A DNA stretch of 64,000 nt from Methylopila turkensis (GCF_027922325.1 NZ_BSFL01000001.1:987610-1051609), one strand, 5' to 3'. Shown: positions 17,911 to 26,818, numbered from the stretch's first letter. Program-made: numbers and translations. The notes: generated by a model not told the origin, from the sequence alone.

Positions 17911-19053
17911 TCATTCCGGAAGAACGGCGGCGCCGGGCGCCATGGCGGTCTGCGCAGCCGGGAGGCCGGCGGCGGACGCGCGGCGGCCGTCGGGCCGCGG
18001 CGTCACGCGCTCGACGGTCTCGCCGTCGCGCGGCGCCTCCGGCGTGCACACCGCCGCGATGAAGCGCTTCGGCGGGGCCGTGTGTCCGCCGCGGGTGCGC
18101 GGCTTGTCGTATTGCAGGGCGAACACATTGCCGAGCCCGGCCTTGCCCATGCCGCCCTGTGCGTCGATGCGCATCATGTCCTTCATGCACATCTTCTGGG
18201 TGTCGACGCACATGTTGAGGATGGCGTCGAACAGCTCGTTCTCGACATTGGCGTAGAGCTTCACCGGCTCGCGCACGCTTGGCTTCTCGAGCTCGAGGTA
18301 GCCGGCGCGGTCGAGCGTCTGCCCGCTCTCCCTGGCCTTCGCGACCCAGGCGTCGAAGCCCGCCTGATCGACGCCGTGGAACTTGAAGCGCATGTCGGAG
18401 AAACCGGCGCCGCTGTAGTTCGCGGAGAAGCCGTCATAGACGCCGGGCTTGTTGATGACGGCGTGGAGCTTCGTCTCCATCCCCGCCATGGCGTAGATCT
18501 GGCCCGCGAGCGCCGGGATGAAGAACGAGTTCATCACCGTGGACGAGGTGATGCGGAAGTTGATCGGGGTGTCGACCGGGGCGGCGAGCTCGTTGACGGT
18601 CGCGACGCCGAGGTCGGGGTAGATGAACAGCCACTTCCAGTCGAGCGCGACGGCCCGGACCTCGAGCGGCTTCACGCCCTCCGACAGCGGACGGTTCTCG
18701 TCGATCCGACCCAGCGGACGGTACGGGTCGAGCAGATGCGTGCTGGTCCAGGTGATCGCGCCGAGCGCGATGATGATGACGAGCGGCGCGGCCCAGATGA
18801 CCACCTCGAGCTGCGTCGAGTGGTGCCAGTCCGGATCGTAGGTCGCCTCCTTGTTCGAGGCGCGGTAGCGCCAGGCGAACAGGAGCGTCAGCGCGATCAC
18901 CGGCACGATGATCAGCAGCATCAGAAGGGTCGAGATCACGATCAGGTCGCGCTGCTGCGCGGCGATGTCGCCGGAGGGCGACATCACGACCATGTCGCAG
19001 CCGGCGAGGAGCAGAAGAAGCGGGAGGACGGCGAGTGTTCTGAGCGTGCGCAA
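17911..19053 (-). CDS. cyoA: Cytochrome o ubiquinol oxidase subunit II
   Basis: 380 residues. Lipoprotein signal peptide with lipobox LAGC (Cys19), two membrane helices (about 38-62 and 83-105), then a periplasmic cupredoxin fold ([40 protein letters not shown]) lacking the CuA cysteine/histidine set, as expected for a quinol oxidase. The C-terminal Pro/Ala-rich tail beyond about residue 315 makes it longer than the usual 300-330. First gene of the operon; a RegA-like site lies about 65 bp upstream. Confidence 0.96.
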   Translation of the reverse strand: MRTLRTLAVLPLLLLLAGCDMVVMSPSGDIAAQQRDLIVISTLLMLLIIVPVIALTLLFAWRYRASNKEATYDPDWHHSTQLEVVIWAAPLVIIIALGAITWTSTHLLDPYRPLGRIDENRPLSEGVKPLEVRAVALDWKWLFIYPDLGVATVNELAAPVDTPINFRITSSTVMNSFFIPALAGQIYAMAGMETKLHAVINKPGVYDGFSANYSGAGFSDMRFKFHGVDQAGFDAWVAKARESGQTLDRAGYLELEKPSVREPVKLYANVENELFDAILNMCVDTQKMCMKDMMRIDAQGGMGKAGLGNVFALQYDKPRTRGGHTAPPKRFIAAVCTPEAPRDGETVERVTPRPDGRRASAAGLPAAQTAMAPGAAVLPE

Positions 19054-19117
19054 GGGCCGGCTGTCCGTGTCTCGGATCGGAACTTGATGGGGCCGGGTTA
19101 AGCCCGCCCGGCGGCGC

Positions 19118-19131
19118 GGGACATTGGACGC
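19118..19131. promoter_or_regulatory. Possible RegA binding site upstream of cyoA
   Basis: GGGACATTGGACGC resembles the published RegA consensus GNG(G/A)C(G/A)TTNNGNCGC, with the spacer before GNCGC one base shorter. It lies 65-78 bp upstream of the cyoA start in the 244-bp region shared with a divergent MFS gene. RegA sites are known to tolerate spacing changes. Regulation by the operon's own regBA product is inference. Confidence 0.4.
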
Positions 19132-19306
19132 TTTGTCCTATCGGCCTGCGGGCGCCGATGCCGCTAGACACGGCGATCGTCGGAACGGTCGCGACCTGCG
19201 CCGAACCGTCGGGCGAGCGCGTCGCGAGACGCCGGACGGAACCGGGGCGGACGAGCGCCGCCGGGGGCGCGGAGCCGCAAGGCGGCCTTGACAAGCGTTG
19301 GAGCCG

Positions 19307-20635
19307 ATGAGCCACGATAGCGTGATGGAAGCGACCGCCGAACTCGAGCGCCACGGCCGCGAAAGCGCCGCCGGCCACGCCAAGGTGACGCCCGGCGAGA
19401 TCGCCCTCGCCGTGGTCATCGGCCGCACGTCCGAGTTCTTCGACTTCTTCGTTTACGGCATCGCCTCCGTGCTGGTGTTCCCGGCGCTGCTGTTCCCGGA
19501 CGTCGACCGGCTGACGGCGACGCTCTACTCCTTCGCGATCTTCTCGCTCGCTTTCGTCGCGCGGCCGTTCGGCTCGCTGATCTTCATGACCATCGGCCGC
19601 GTCTACGGCCGCGGCGTGAAGCTGACGATCGCGCTGTTCCTGCTCGGCGGCTCGACCGCCTCGATCGCCTTCCTGCCGGGCCACGTCACGATCGGCGTCG
19701 CCGCGGTCTGGCTGCTGGCCGCGGCCCGCATCGGCCAGGGGCTGGCGCTGGCCGGCGCCTGGGACGGCCTCGCCTCGCTGCTGTCGCTCAACTCTCCGGC
19801 GGGCAAGCGCGGCTGGTACGCGATGATGCCGCAGCTCGGCGCGCCGTTCGGCTTCCTGCTCGCCGCCGGCCTGTTCGCCTATTTCACGGCGACGCTGTCC
19901 GAGGAGGACTTCCTGTCCTGGGGCTGGCGCTACCCGTTCTTCGTGGCCTTCGCCGTCAACGTCGTGGCGCTGTTCGCGCGGCTGCGGCTGGTGCTGAGCG
20001 AGGCCTATTCGCAGCTCCTGTCGACCCGCGAGCTCGAGCCCGTGCCCGTGCTCGAGCTGCTGTGGAAGGAAGGCCGCAACGTGCTGATCGGCGCCTTCGC
20101 GCCGCTCGCGAGCTTCGCGCTGTTCCATCTCGTCACGATCTTCCCGCTGTCCTGGGTGACGCTGTTCACCGATCTGCCGGCGCGGCACTTCCTGCTGATC
20201 GAGATGCTCGGGGCGGTCGTCGGCGTCATCGGCATCGTCGCGTCGGGCGTCATCGCCGACCGCATCGGCCGCCGCACCCTGCTCGGCGTCTGCGCCGGAC
20301 TGATCGCGGTGTTCAGCGTGCTGACGCCGTTCCTGCTCGGCGGCGGCCTCGCGGGCGAGACGGCCTTCATCCTGATCGGCTTCGGCCTGCTCGGCCTGAC
20401 CTTCGGCCAGTCGTCCGGCGCGCTCACCTCGAACTTCTCGTCGCGGTATCGCTACACCGGCGCGGCGCTCACCGCCGACCTGGCCTGGCTGATCGGCGCG
20501 GGCTTCGCCCCGCTCGTGGCGCTCACCGTGGCGTCGAAGCTCGATCTCGCCTTCGTCGGAGTCTATCTGCTCTCGGGCGCGCTCTGCAGCATGGCCTCGC
20601 TCGCGATCAACCGTCAGCTCGTGATGAACGACTGA
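19307..20635 (+). CDS. MFS transporter, metabolite:H+ symporter type
   Basis: 442 residues from the ATG at 19307 (a TTG at 19298 is also in frame). Twelve helices; early motif VVIGRTSEFFDFFVYGIASVL and ARPFGSLIFMTIGRVYGRG match the MHS (ProP/ShiA/KgtP-like) branch, and GVIADRIGRRTLLG is the second-half loop 8-9 motif. Transports an organic acid or osmolyte with protons. Divergent from cyoA; an MFS gene next to cyo is, to my knowledge, a recurring arrangement in alphaproteobacteria. Substrate unknown. Confidence 0.9.
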   Translation: MSHDSVMEATAELERHGRESAAGHAKVTPGEIALAVVIGRTSEFFDFFVYGIASVLVFPALLFPDVDRLTATLYSFAIFSLAFVARPFGSLIFMTIGRVYGRGVKLTIALFLLGGSTASIAFLPGHVTIGVAAVWLLAAARIGQGLALAGAWDGLASLLSLNSPAGKRGWYAMMPQLGAPFGFLLAAGLFAYFTATLSEEDFLSWGWRYPFFVAFAVNVVALFARLRLVLSEAYSQLLSTRELEPVPVLELLWKEGRNVLIGAFAPLASFALFHLVTIFPLSWVTLFTDLPARHFLLIEMLGAVVGVIGIVASGVIADRIGRRTLLGVCAGLIAVFSVLTPFLLGGGLAGETAFILIGFGLLGLTFGQSSGALTSNFSSRYRYTGAALTADLAWLIGAGFAPLVALTVASKLDLAFVGVYLLSGALCSMASLAINRQLVMND

Positions 20636-20736
20636 CGCAGGAGGCGGCGCCGCTTCCGAAAAGAATCCGGCGGCGCCTGTCGGGCCGCGCCTCGGTCGGA
20701 CGTCCTTGACGAGGACGACCAACGGAGGAAGCCGCC

Positions 20737-21156
20737 ATGACCATCAAGCCCTACCTGTTCTTCGACAGCCGTTGCGAAGAGGCGATCGCGTTCTACGAGC
20801 AGGCGCTCGGGGCCGAGCGCCTTATGTTCCTGCGTTACGGCGACGCCCCTGACCCCGTTCCCGAGAGCATGCTCCCGAAGATCGGCGCGGGCGGCGTGCT
20901 GCACGCGACGCTCAAGATCGGCGACGGCGAGTTGATGATGTCGGACGGCTGCGGCCCGGAATGCGAGGCGTTCCGCGGCTTCTCGGTCTCGCTCTCCGCC
21001 GCCGGCGCGGACGAGGCCCGGCGCTTCTATGACGCGCTCGCCGAGGGCGGCCAGATCCAGATGCCGCTTGGCCCGACCTTCTTCTCGCCCTGCTTCGGCA
21101 TGGTCACGGACCGCTTCGGCGTGCCGTGGATGGTCGTCGTGCCCGGCGCGGCCTGA
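20737..21156 (+). CDS. VOC-family protein, PhnB/YjdN-like
   Basis: 139 residues with a strong GGAGG eight bases before the ATG. Pattern of the PhnB-like vicinal-oxygen-chelate group: YLFFDSRCEEAIAFYEQALGAE, MLPKIGAGGVLHATLKIGDGELMMSDG, and CFGMVTDRFGVPWMV at the end. These cytosolic proteins bind a metal or small ligand; most have no known substrate. Followed 15 bp later by the BNR-repeat gene, probably one operon. Confidence 0.9.
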   Translation: MTIKPYLFFDSRCEEAIAFYEQALGAERLMFLRYGDAPDPVPESMLPKIGAGGVLHATLKIGDGELMMSDGCGPECEAFRGFSVSLSAAGADEARRFYDALAEGGQIQMPLGPTFFSPCFGMVTDRFGVPWMVVVPGAA

Positions 21157-21171
21157 GGGGAGGAGCACGCC

Positions 21172-22254
21172 ATGGGCGCGAAGACCATCCTCCTCGTCGG
21201 AACGAAAAAGGGCCTGTTCCTGCTGGAGAGCGACGCGGACCGCCGCGACTGGGAGCTGAAGGGGCCGTTCTGCGAGATGTGGCCGATCAACCACGCGATC
21301 GTCGATCCGGCGACCGGCGTGATCCACGCCGCCGGCGGCAACGAATGGTTCGGCCCAGCGATCTGGCGCTCGGACGACCTCGGCGCGAGCTGGAGCCATT
21401 CGAGCCGCGGCCTCGCCTACGCCGCCGGCGAGGAGCCGATCAAGGCGGCGTGGAGCCTCGCCGCCGGCCACGGCCGGCTCTACGCCGGCGTCGATCCGGC
21501 GGGCCTGTTCGTCAGCGAGGATGGCGGCGCGAGCTTCGCCCATGTGGCGGGGCTGCAGGAGACGCCCTCGCGCCCGGAGTGGACCGCGGGCGGCGCGGGC
21601 CTCATCCTGCATTCGCTGGTGCTGCATCCGGACGACCCCAATCAGGTCTGGGTCGGCGTCTCCGCCGCCGGCGTGTTCCACACCGCGGACGGCGGCGCCA
21701 CCTGGAGCCCGCGCAACCGCGGCACCCGCGCCGACTTCCTGCCCGAAGGCCAGAACTACCCCGACCACGGCCAGTGCGTGCACTGCGTGGTGATGGCGCC
21801 CGGCCGGCCGAACCGGCTCTATCAGCAGAACCACTGCGGCATGTACCGCAGCGACGACGGCGGCGTGAGCTGGACCAGCGTGGAGCGCGGGCTGCCCTCG
21901 AGCTTCGGCTTTCCCGTCGCCGCCCATCCGCGCGACCCTGAGCGGTTCTACCTCTCGCCGCTGAACGGCGACATCGCCGGCCGCTTCATGCCGGACGCCA
22001 AGGCCGCGATCTGGTCCACCGGCGACGGCGGCGCGACCTGGACCGCCCATCGCGAGGGGTTGCCGCAGCGGAACGCCTATTTCAACGTGCTGCGGCAGGC
22101 GATGGCGACCGACCGGCATGACCCTGCGGGCGTCTATTTCGGGACCGGCTCCGGCGAGCTCTACGCCAGCCGCGACGAGGGCGCGACCTGGACGCGCATC
22201 GCCGAGCATCTGCCGACGATCTCGTCGGTCGAAACCTATGTGGTGGAGGACTGA
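21172..22254 (+). CDS. BNR/Asp-box beta-propeller protein
   Basis: 360 residues, start supported by GGGGAGGAG. Six Asp-box motifs are visible at regular intervals (SDDLGASW, SEDGGASF, TADGGATW, SDDGGVSW, TGDGGATW, SRDEGATW), predicting a sialidase/Vps10-like propeller. No signal peptide, so cytoplasmic, and no sialidase arginine triad could be assigned; a scaffold or non-glycosidase role is likelier than a true exosialidase. Two bases separate it from a ThiS/MoaD-like gene. Confidence 0.85.
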   Translation: MGAKTILLVGTKKGLFLLESDADRRDWELKGPFCEMWPINHAIVDPATGVIHAAGGNEWFGPAIWRSDDLGASWSHSSRGLAYAAGEEPIKAAWSLAAGHGRLYAGVDPAGLFVSEDGGASFAHVAGLQETPSRPEWTAGGAGLILHSLVLHPDDPNQVWVGVSAAGVFHTADGGATWSPRNRGTRADFLPEGQNYPDHGQCVHCVVMAPGRPNRLYQQNHCGMYRSDDGGVSWTSVERGLPSSFGFPVAAHPRDPERFYLSPLNGDIAGRFMPDAKAAIWSTGDGGATWTAHREGLPQRNAYFNVLRQAMATDRHDPAGVYFGTGSGELYASRDEGATWTRIAEHLPTISSVETYVVED

Positions 22255-22256
22255 CC

Positions 22257-22535
22257 GTGGCCGCCGCCGCTCCCGCGCTGGTGCGCCTTCCGCCGCTGTT
22301 CGACGCCCTGTTTCCGGGCGCCGAACGGCGGGTGGAGATCGTCGCGTCGAGCGTGCAGGAGCTCGTCGACGAACTCGACGCCCGCTGGCCCGGCATGCGC
22401 GACCGCATCTGCGACTCGACGCCGGCGGTGCGGCGGCACATCAACGTCTTCGTCGAAGGCCGCCGGGCGACTCTCGCGACGCCGCTCAAGCCCGGCGCCG
22501 ACGTCTACATCCTGACCGCGATCAGCGGCGGCTGA
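22257..22535 (+). CDS. ThiS/MoaD-like sulfur-carrier or ubiquitin-fold protein
   Basis: 92 residues, GTG start 2 bp after the BNR gene. Beta-grasp signature: VEIVASSVQELVDELDARWPG, RRHINVFVEGRRA, and a C-terminal KPGADVYILTAISGG. The terminal Gly-Gly is what MoaD/ThiS proteins use for adenylation and thiocarboxylation by an E1-like enzyme. No thiS/moaE/thiF partner is near, so this is a lone carrier paired with the propeller protein. Confidence 0.85.
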   Translation: MAAAAPALVRLPPLFDALFPGAERRVEIVASSVQELVDELDARWPGMRDRICDSTPAVRRHINVFVEGRRATLATPLKPGADVYILTAISGG

Positions 22536-22539
22536 TGCC

Positions 22540-22728
22540 TCAGCGCGCCCGCGGCGCGTCGAGCGCCGAGCGCACGGCGCGGCCGGCGTGCGCCGCCGAG
22601 CGGAACACCTGTCCCTCGAGCGAGAACGCCTCCGCGACGGCCGCAAAGAAACGGAATCCGCCGCTCTCCTGGCGGACCACGAGACCGGCCTGCAGGCCAC
22701 GAACTTCAATGACGAACGCTGCGCTCAT
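22540..22728 (-). CDS. Small conserved-looking hypothetical protein
   Basis: 62 residues from the ATG at 22728, with GGAGGAG six bases upstream, a near-perfect ribosome binding site that supports expression. Sequence features: an amphipathic beta/alpha pattern (AAFVIEVRGLQAGLVVRQ, GGFRFFAAVAEAF). No function recognised. Its leader contains an intrinsic-terminator hairpin 27 bases before the start. Confidence 0.7.
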   Translation of the reverse strand: MSAAFVIEVRGLQAGLVVRQESGGFRFFAAVAEAFSLEGQVFRSAAHAGRAVRSALDAPRAR

Positions 22729-22755
22729 GGCGACGCTCCTCCGGACAACCTGACG

Positions 22756-22786
22756 AAAAAGGACCCGGCACCGATTGCGCCGGGCC
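22756..22786 (-). terminator. Intrinsic terminator in the leader of the small protein gene
   Basis: On the minus strand, GGCCCGGC, a 9-base loop, GCCGGGtCC, then five Ts (22756-22760). It precedes the ribosome binding site of the 62-residue gene by about 15 bases. It could attenuate that gene or end a short upstream minus-strand transcript. Confidence 0.6.
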
Positions 22787-23318
22787 GACGGCGGCCTGTC
22801 AGGGCCGACATCGTCCGGTCGCGACGCGACGCCGGGGTCCAAGTCGGGAGAGGAAGGACGTCGAGGGGACCTTCATGACGAACCTCGTGGAGACCACGAG
22901 CGCTCGGCACGCAACGTGGCGCTTTAGCGTTTGGTGACGCGGGGCAAGCTGCTCGGTCAAAACCCGCGCTCCTGTTCGGTCGAACCGGAGAACGACCCCA
23001 ACATGCGTCGCGGCGGATGCGGGGTCAAGAATTATTTTATTTATTCTATGGAATTTGTATTTTTATCCTGATCGGACGCCGCACGCGCGTCGGCGGAGCC
23101 GTCCGACGGCGATCAGGGCGGCGCGAAGCGCCGCAAGCGTGCGTTTCATGGAACAGCCCTTCAATCGCGGCCGCCGGCCTTCGGGGCCGGCCGAGGCGCA
23201 CACCGGAACGCGATCATCACACGAATGTCAATTAAGTCGACTGATTGAGTATATTGACGATCGCGAGAGCGTCGGGATCAATGCCGTTCGGTTTTACGAA
23301 CGGCTCAGGAGGCCGACG
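22787..23318. other. Intergenic with an AT-rich island
   Basis: No supported gene. An AT-rich stretch (about 23027-23075, ttattttatttattctatgg and following) stands out in GC-rich DNA and probably contains promoters. Nearer the rhodanese gene, TCAAT (23228-23232) and ATTGA (23244-23248) form an inverted pair that may bind a regulator. Confidence 0.5.
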
Positions 23319-24242
23319 ATGAAGGCGATTACGGGGATTGCGGGCCTTGGGTTCGCGCTGGCGCTCGGCGGCTTCGCGGCGGCCGCGGAGGGCGGCCCGC
23401 TGGTGTCCGCCGACTGGGTCGCCGACAACCTCAAGAACCCGAAGGTGAAGGTGTTCGAGGTCAGCGTCGACCCCGGCGTCTATGAGCGCGGCCATGTGCC
23501 GGGCGCGACCAACATCCGCTGGCACACCGAGCTGGTCGATCCGGTCAAGCGCGACATCGCTTCCGCCGAGAACCTGCAGAAGCTGCTGTCGGCCGCCGGC
23601 GTCGACAAGGACACCACAATCGTCCTCTACGGCGACAACAACAACTGGTTCGCCGCCTGGGGCGCCTGGGTGCTCGAGGCGTACGGGCTTGGCGACCGGG
23701 TGAAGCTGCTCGACGGCGGCCGCAAGGTCTGGGAGGCCAAGGGCCTGCCGCTCGACACCGCGACGCCGGAAGCCGCCAAGGGCTCGATCGAGATCGGCCA
23801 GCTGAACACCAAGGTCCGCGCGCGCCTCGGCGACGTGCTGAAGGTGGCCGAGGGCGACAAGAGCGTCACGCTGCTGGACATCCGCTCGCCGGACGAGTTC
23901 TCGGGCAAGATCTTCGCGCCGGAAGGCTCGAAGGAGACCGCGGTCCGCGCCGGCCACGTGCCGAACGCTAAGAACGTGCCGTGGTCCAAGGCGGTCAGCG
24001 CGGACGGGACCATCAAGCCGACGGAGGAGCTCAAGAAGCTCTATGCCGAGGCCGGCGTTGACGGCTCCAAGCCGGTGATCGTCTATTGCCGCATCGGCGA
24101 GCGCTCCAGCCACACCTGGTTCGTGCTCGCGAAGGTGCTGGGCTACGACGTCCGGAACTACGACGGCTCCTGGACCGAGTACGGCAACGCGGTCGGCGTG
24201 CCCGTCGCGAACGTCGCCGGCACCGTCTGGCAGGGCAAGTAA
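23319..24242 (+). CDS. Thiosulfate sulfurtransferase, tandem rhodanese, exported
   Basis: 307 residues from the ATG at 23319, with CAGGAGG seven bases upstream; the frame is open earlier but lacks a signal. Sec signal peptide (about 1-23, ALALGGFAAAAEG). Two rhodanese domains: the first (about 27-145) has an inactive loop YGDNNNWF with no cysteine; the second (about 180-295) has the active loop CRIGER with C257. Moves sulfane sulfur from thiosulfate or similar to an acceptor in the periplasm. A YeeE/YedE transporter follows, suggesting sulfur capture and uptake. Confidence 0.93.
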   Translation: MKAITGIAGLGFALALGGFAAAAEGGPLVSADWVADNLKNPKVKVFEVSVDPGVYERGHVPGATNIRWHTELVDPVKRDIASAENLQKLLSAAGVDKDTTIVLYGDNNNWFAAWGAWVLEAYGLGDRVKLLDGGRKVWEAKGLPLDTATPEAAKGSIEIGQLNTKVRARLGDVLKVAEGDKSVTLLDIRSPDEFSGKIFAPEGSKETAVRAGHVPNAKNVPWSKAVSADGTIKPTEELKKLYAEAGVDGSKPVIVYCRIGERSSHTWFVLAKVLGYDVRNYDGSWTEYGNAVGVPVANVAGTVWQGK

Positions 24243-24275
24243 GCCTCTGAAGCTCCGGGCTGGCGTCCAACAGGC

Positions 24276-24380
24276 GTCATCCCGGACGGCGCGTCGGCGC
24301 CGAGCCGGGATCGTCGTCCGCAGGAGGCGATCTTGTCTGGGCGCGATCCCGGCTCTCGCTTCGCTCGGCCGGGATGACGA
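24276..24380. repeat. REP-like palindromic element
   Basis: Begins GCGTCATCCCGG and ends CCGGGATGACG, with internal GAGCCGGGATC and GATCCCGGCTC arms, so the whole unit can fold into a long stem. It lies between the rhodanese and YeeE genes, and related units occur at 30871, 36441, 55922 and 58649. Confidence 0.75.
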
Positions 24381-24461
24381 GCGCGCCTGATCATGCAAAT
24401 GCGTTGCTGGCCGGCGGTCGAATGACCGCCGGCCAGCGCTGTTTTCACATCCGAAGCCGTC

Positions 24462-25673
24462 ATGACGCCCCCATCGCTCGACGCCGATCATTTCTCCCCT
24501 ACGCGCATCGCCCTCGCCGCCGTCGTGCTCGCGGGCGTCGCCGCGTGGGCCTATGTGTTGGGGCAAACGCCGGGGGCCGTCGGCGCGCGGCAGTCCTTCG
24601 CGCTGCTCGCGGGCGCCGCGTTCGGAATCGCTCTCCAGCGCGGCCGGTTCTGCTTCCTCTGCAATCTCCGCGATCTGCTGCGCGAGGGCGATCCCCGCGG
24701 CGTGCTCGCGATCCTCGTCGCGCTCGCCGCCGGCGCGGTCGGCTACGCCGCGGTGTTCGGCGCCTGGCTGCCGAACCCGTTCGGGGGCCGGCTGCCGCCG
24801 ACCGCCCATGTGGGTCCGGTCGGGCCGGCGCTCGGCCTCGCCGCCTTCGTCTTCGGCGTCGGCATGGCGGTGTCGGGCTCGTGCCTGTCGGCGCATCTCT
24901 ACCGGCTCGGCGAAGGCTCGCCGACCTCGCCCTTCGCGCTCGCGGGCGCGGTCGGCGGCTTCGTGATCGGCTTCCTGACCTGGAACCCGATCTATCTCGC
25001 GAGCGTCGCCGAAGCGCCGGCGGTCTGGCTGCCGGCGCTGATCGGTTATCCCGGCTGGCTGGCGCTGACGCTGCTCGTCCTCGGACTGCTGGCGGCGCTG
25101 GCGCTCGCGCGCGGCCGCCCCGGCGCGGCCGAACCACGGGAGCCGTTGACGCTCCGAAGCGCCGCGCGGGCCGTGTTCGTGGAGCGTTGGCCGTTCCTGC
25201 CCAGCGGCCTCTTGGTGGGGGCGATCGCGACGCTCGCCTATCTGCGCGTCGCCCCGCTCGGCGTCACGGCGGAGCTCGGCAGCGCGGCCCGCACCGCCGC
25301 GGGGCTCGCCGGGCTGCTGCCCGCGACCCTGCACGGGCTCGACGGACTGCGCGGCTGCGCGACGGCCGTGAAGGAGACGCTGCTCTCCGAGAACGGCCTG
25401 TTCGTCGTCGGGCTCGTCCTGACGAGCTTCGCGGCGGCGCTGGTCGCGGGACGCTTCCGGCCCGCGGTCCCGACCGGAGCCCAGGTCGCGCGCGGACTGA
25501 TCGGCGGCCTGCTGATGGGTTGGGGCGCGATGACGGCGCTCGGCTGCACCGTCGGCGTGCTGCTGTCCGGCGTCCACGCCGGCGCGGTCTCGGGCTGGGC
25601 GTTCCTCGTCTTCGTCACCCTCGGCGTCGTCGTCACGGACGCCGTCGGCGCGCGGCTCAGGCCGGCCGCCTGA
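24462..25673 (+). CDS. YeeE/YedE-family (TsuA-like) sulfur transporter
   Basis: 403 residues, about ten hydrophobic segments. Carries the three conserved cysteine motifs of the family: GRFCF near 63, SGSCLS near 140, and ALGCTVG near 365. The best-studied member, TsuA, imports thiosulfate by passing it between such cysteines. Placed after a periplasmic rhodanese, it may bring in thiosulfate or persulfide sulfur. Its 3' end overlaps the convergent CoA-transferase gene by 17 bp. Confidence 0.9.
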   Translation: MTPPSLDADHFSPTRIALAAVVLAGVAAWAYVLGQTPGAVGARQSFALLAGAAFGIALQRGRFCFLCNLRDLLREGDPRGVLAILVALAAGAVGYAAVFGAWLPNPFGGRLPPTAHVGPVGPALGLAAFVFGVGMAVSGSCLSAHLYRLGEGSPTSPFALAGAVGGFVIGFLTWNPIYLASVAEAPAVWLPALIGYPGWLALTLLVLGLLAALALARGRPGAAEPREPLTLRSAARAVFVERWPFLPSGLLVGAIATLAYLRVAPLGVTAELGSAARTAAGLAGLLPATLHGLDGLRGCATAVKETLLSENGLFVVGLVLTSFAAALVAGRFRPAVPTGAQVARGLIGGLLMGWGAMTALGCTVGVLLSGVHAGAVSGWAFLVFVTLGVVVTDAVGARLRPAA

Positions 25674-26805
25674 TCCGGCCGGCGTTCAACGTCGCGGCGA
25701 CCTCGGCGCGGATCGCGTCGGTGTGCGCGCCGAGCGCCGGCGGGCAGCCGCAGGTCGTGGCGGCGGTGAGCGGCGACGTCGGCAGGTCGAAGCTCTCGCC
25801 GTTCGCGAGCGTGGCGGTCATGCGGGTGAGCGCGGGATGCGCGGCCATGTCGGCGACGTCGGAGACCTTGGCCCAGGCAAGCTGATGCGCCTCGAGCCGC
25901 GCGATCATCTCCGCGCGCGTGGCCTGCCCGAAGACCTCGTCGATGATCGCGATCAGCGCGTCGCGGTTCTCGACGCGGGCCGGATTGTCGGCGAAGCGGG
26001 GATCGGCCGCGAGCTCCGGCCGCCCCATCACGCCCGCGCAGAACCGCAGCCATTCCGGCGGGCTCTGCACCACGATGACGACGCCGCCGTCCCGGCAGTT
26101 CGCGACGTGATAGGGGAAGATCGACGCGTGGCTCAGGCCGGTGCGGGGCGTGACGCGGCCCTGATGCTCGTAGTGCAGGAACGGCACCGCCATCCATTCC
26201 GCCATGCTGTCGAACATCGCGATCTCGATCGCCTTTCCGCGGCCGGTGCGCTCGCGCTCGTAGAGCGCCTGGCAGACGGCGGCGTGGGCGTTCATGCCGG
26301 TGCCGATGTCGGCGATCGAGACACCGACCTTCACCGCCTCCTCGGGCGTGCCGGTGACGCTGCAAATGCCGCTCTCCGCCTGCACCAGCATGTCGTAGGC
26401 CCTGAGCGCCCTCGCCGGCGTCGACTGCCGGTAGCCGACGATATCGAGCGCGATAAGCCTGGGATACTTATTGACGAGATCCTTGGCCCCGAGTCCGAGC
26501 CGGACGCTGGCGCCGGGGGCGAGGTTCTGGACGAACACGTCGGCCTTCGCGACCAGCACATGGGCCACGGCGAGGTCGTCCGGCGACTTCAGGTCGAGCG
26601 CCGCGCTCTCCTTGCCGCGGTTGAGCCAGGCGAAATAGGCGCTCATCCCCCGGACGCTGCGGTCGTAGTGGCGGGCGGTGTCGCCGTCGGGCCGCTCGAG
26701 CTTGATCACCCGCGCCCCGGCGTCGGCGAGCCGCATGGTGCACATGGGCGCGGCGACCGCCTGCTCCAGCGCCACGACCAGCAGGCCTTCGAGGGGACGG
26801 GACAT
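25657..26805 (-). CDS. CaiB/BaiF-family (class III) CoA-transferase
   Basis: 382 residues from the ATG at 26805. Family features: RPLEGLLVVALEQAVAAPMCTMRLADAGARVIKLERP, AYFAWLNRGKES, catalytic Asp region AYDMLVQAESG, and the GTGMNAHAAVCQALYERERTGRG segment. Transfers CoA between acids such as succinyl-CoA and a dicarboxylate. Thirteen bases follow the acyl-CoA dehydrogenase stop, so both are one operon; a LysR protein is upstream and a TTT receptor and MaoC hydratase are divergent. A short dicarboxylic or branched acid is a reasonable substrate guess. Confidence 0.92.
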   Translation of the reverse strand: MSRPLEGLLVVALEQAVAAPMCTMRLADAGARVIKLERPDGDTARHYDRSVRGMSAYFAWLNRGKESAALDLKSPDDLAVAHVLVAKADVFVQNLAPGASVRLGLGAKDLVNKYPRLIALDIVGYRQSTPARALRAYDMLVQAESGICSVTGTPEEAVKVGVSIADIGTGMNAHAAVCQALYERERTGRGKAIEIAMFDSMAEWMAVPFLHYEHQGRVTPRTGLSHASIFPYHVANCRDGGVVIVVQSPPEWLRFCAGVMGRPELAADPRFADNPARVENRDALIAIIDEVFGQATRAEMIARLEAHQLAWAKVSDVADMAAHPALTRMTATLANGESFDLPTSPLTAATTCGCPPALGAHTDAIRAEVAATLNAGRIRRPA

Positions 26806-26818
26806 CGGCAGCGGCCTT

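Noticed and set aside
23055..23318. Longer N-terminus for the rhodanese
   Set aside because: The extra residues are Arg-rich, cross an AT-rich promoter-like region, and would bury the signal peptide that starts at 23319 behind a good ribosome binding site.
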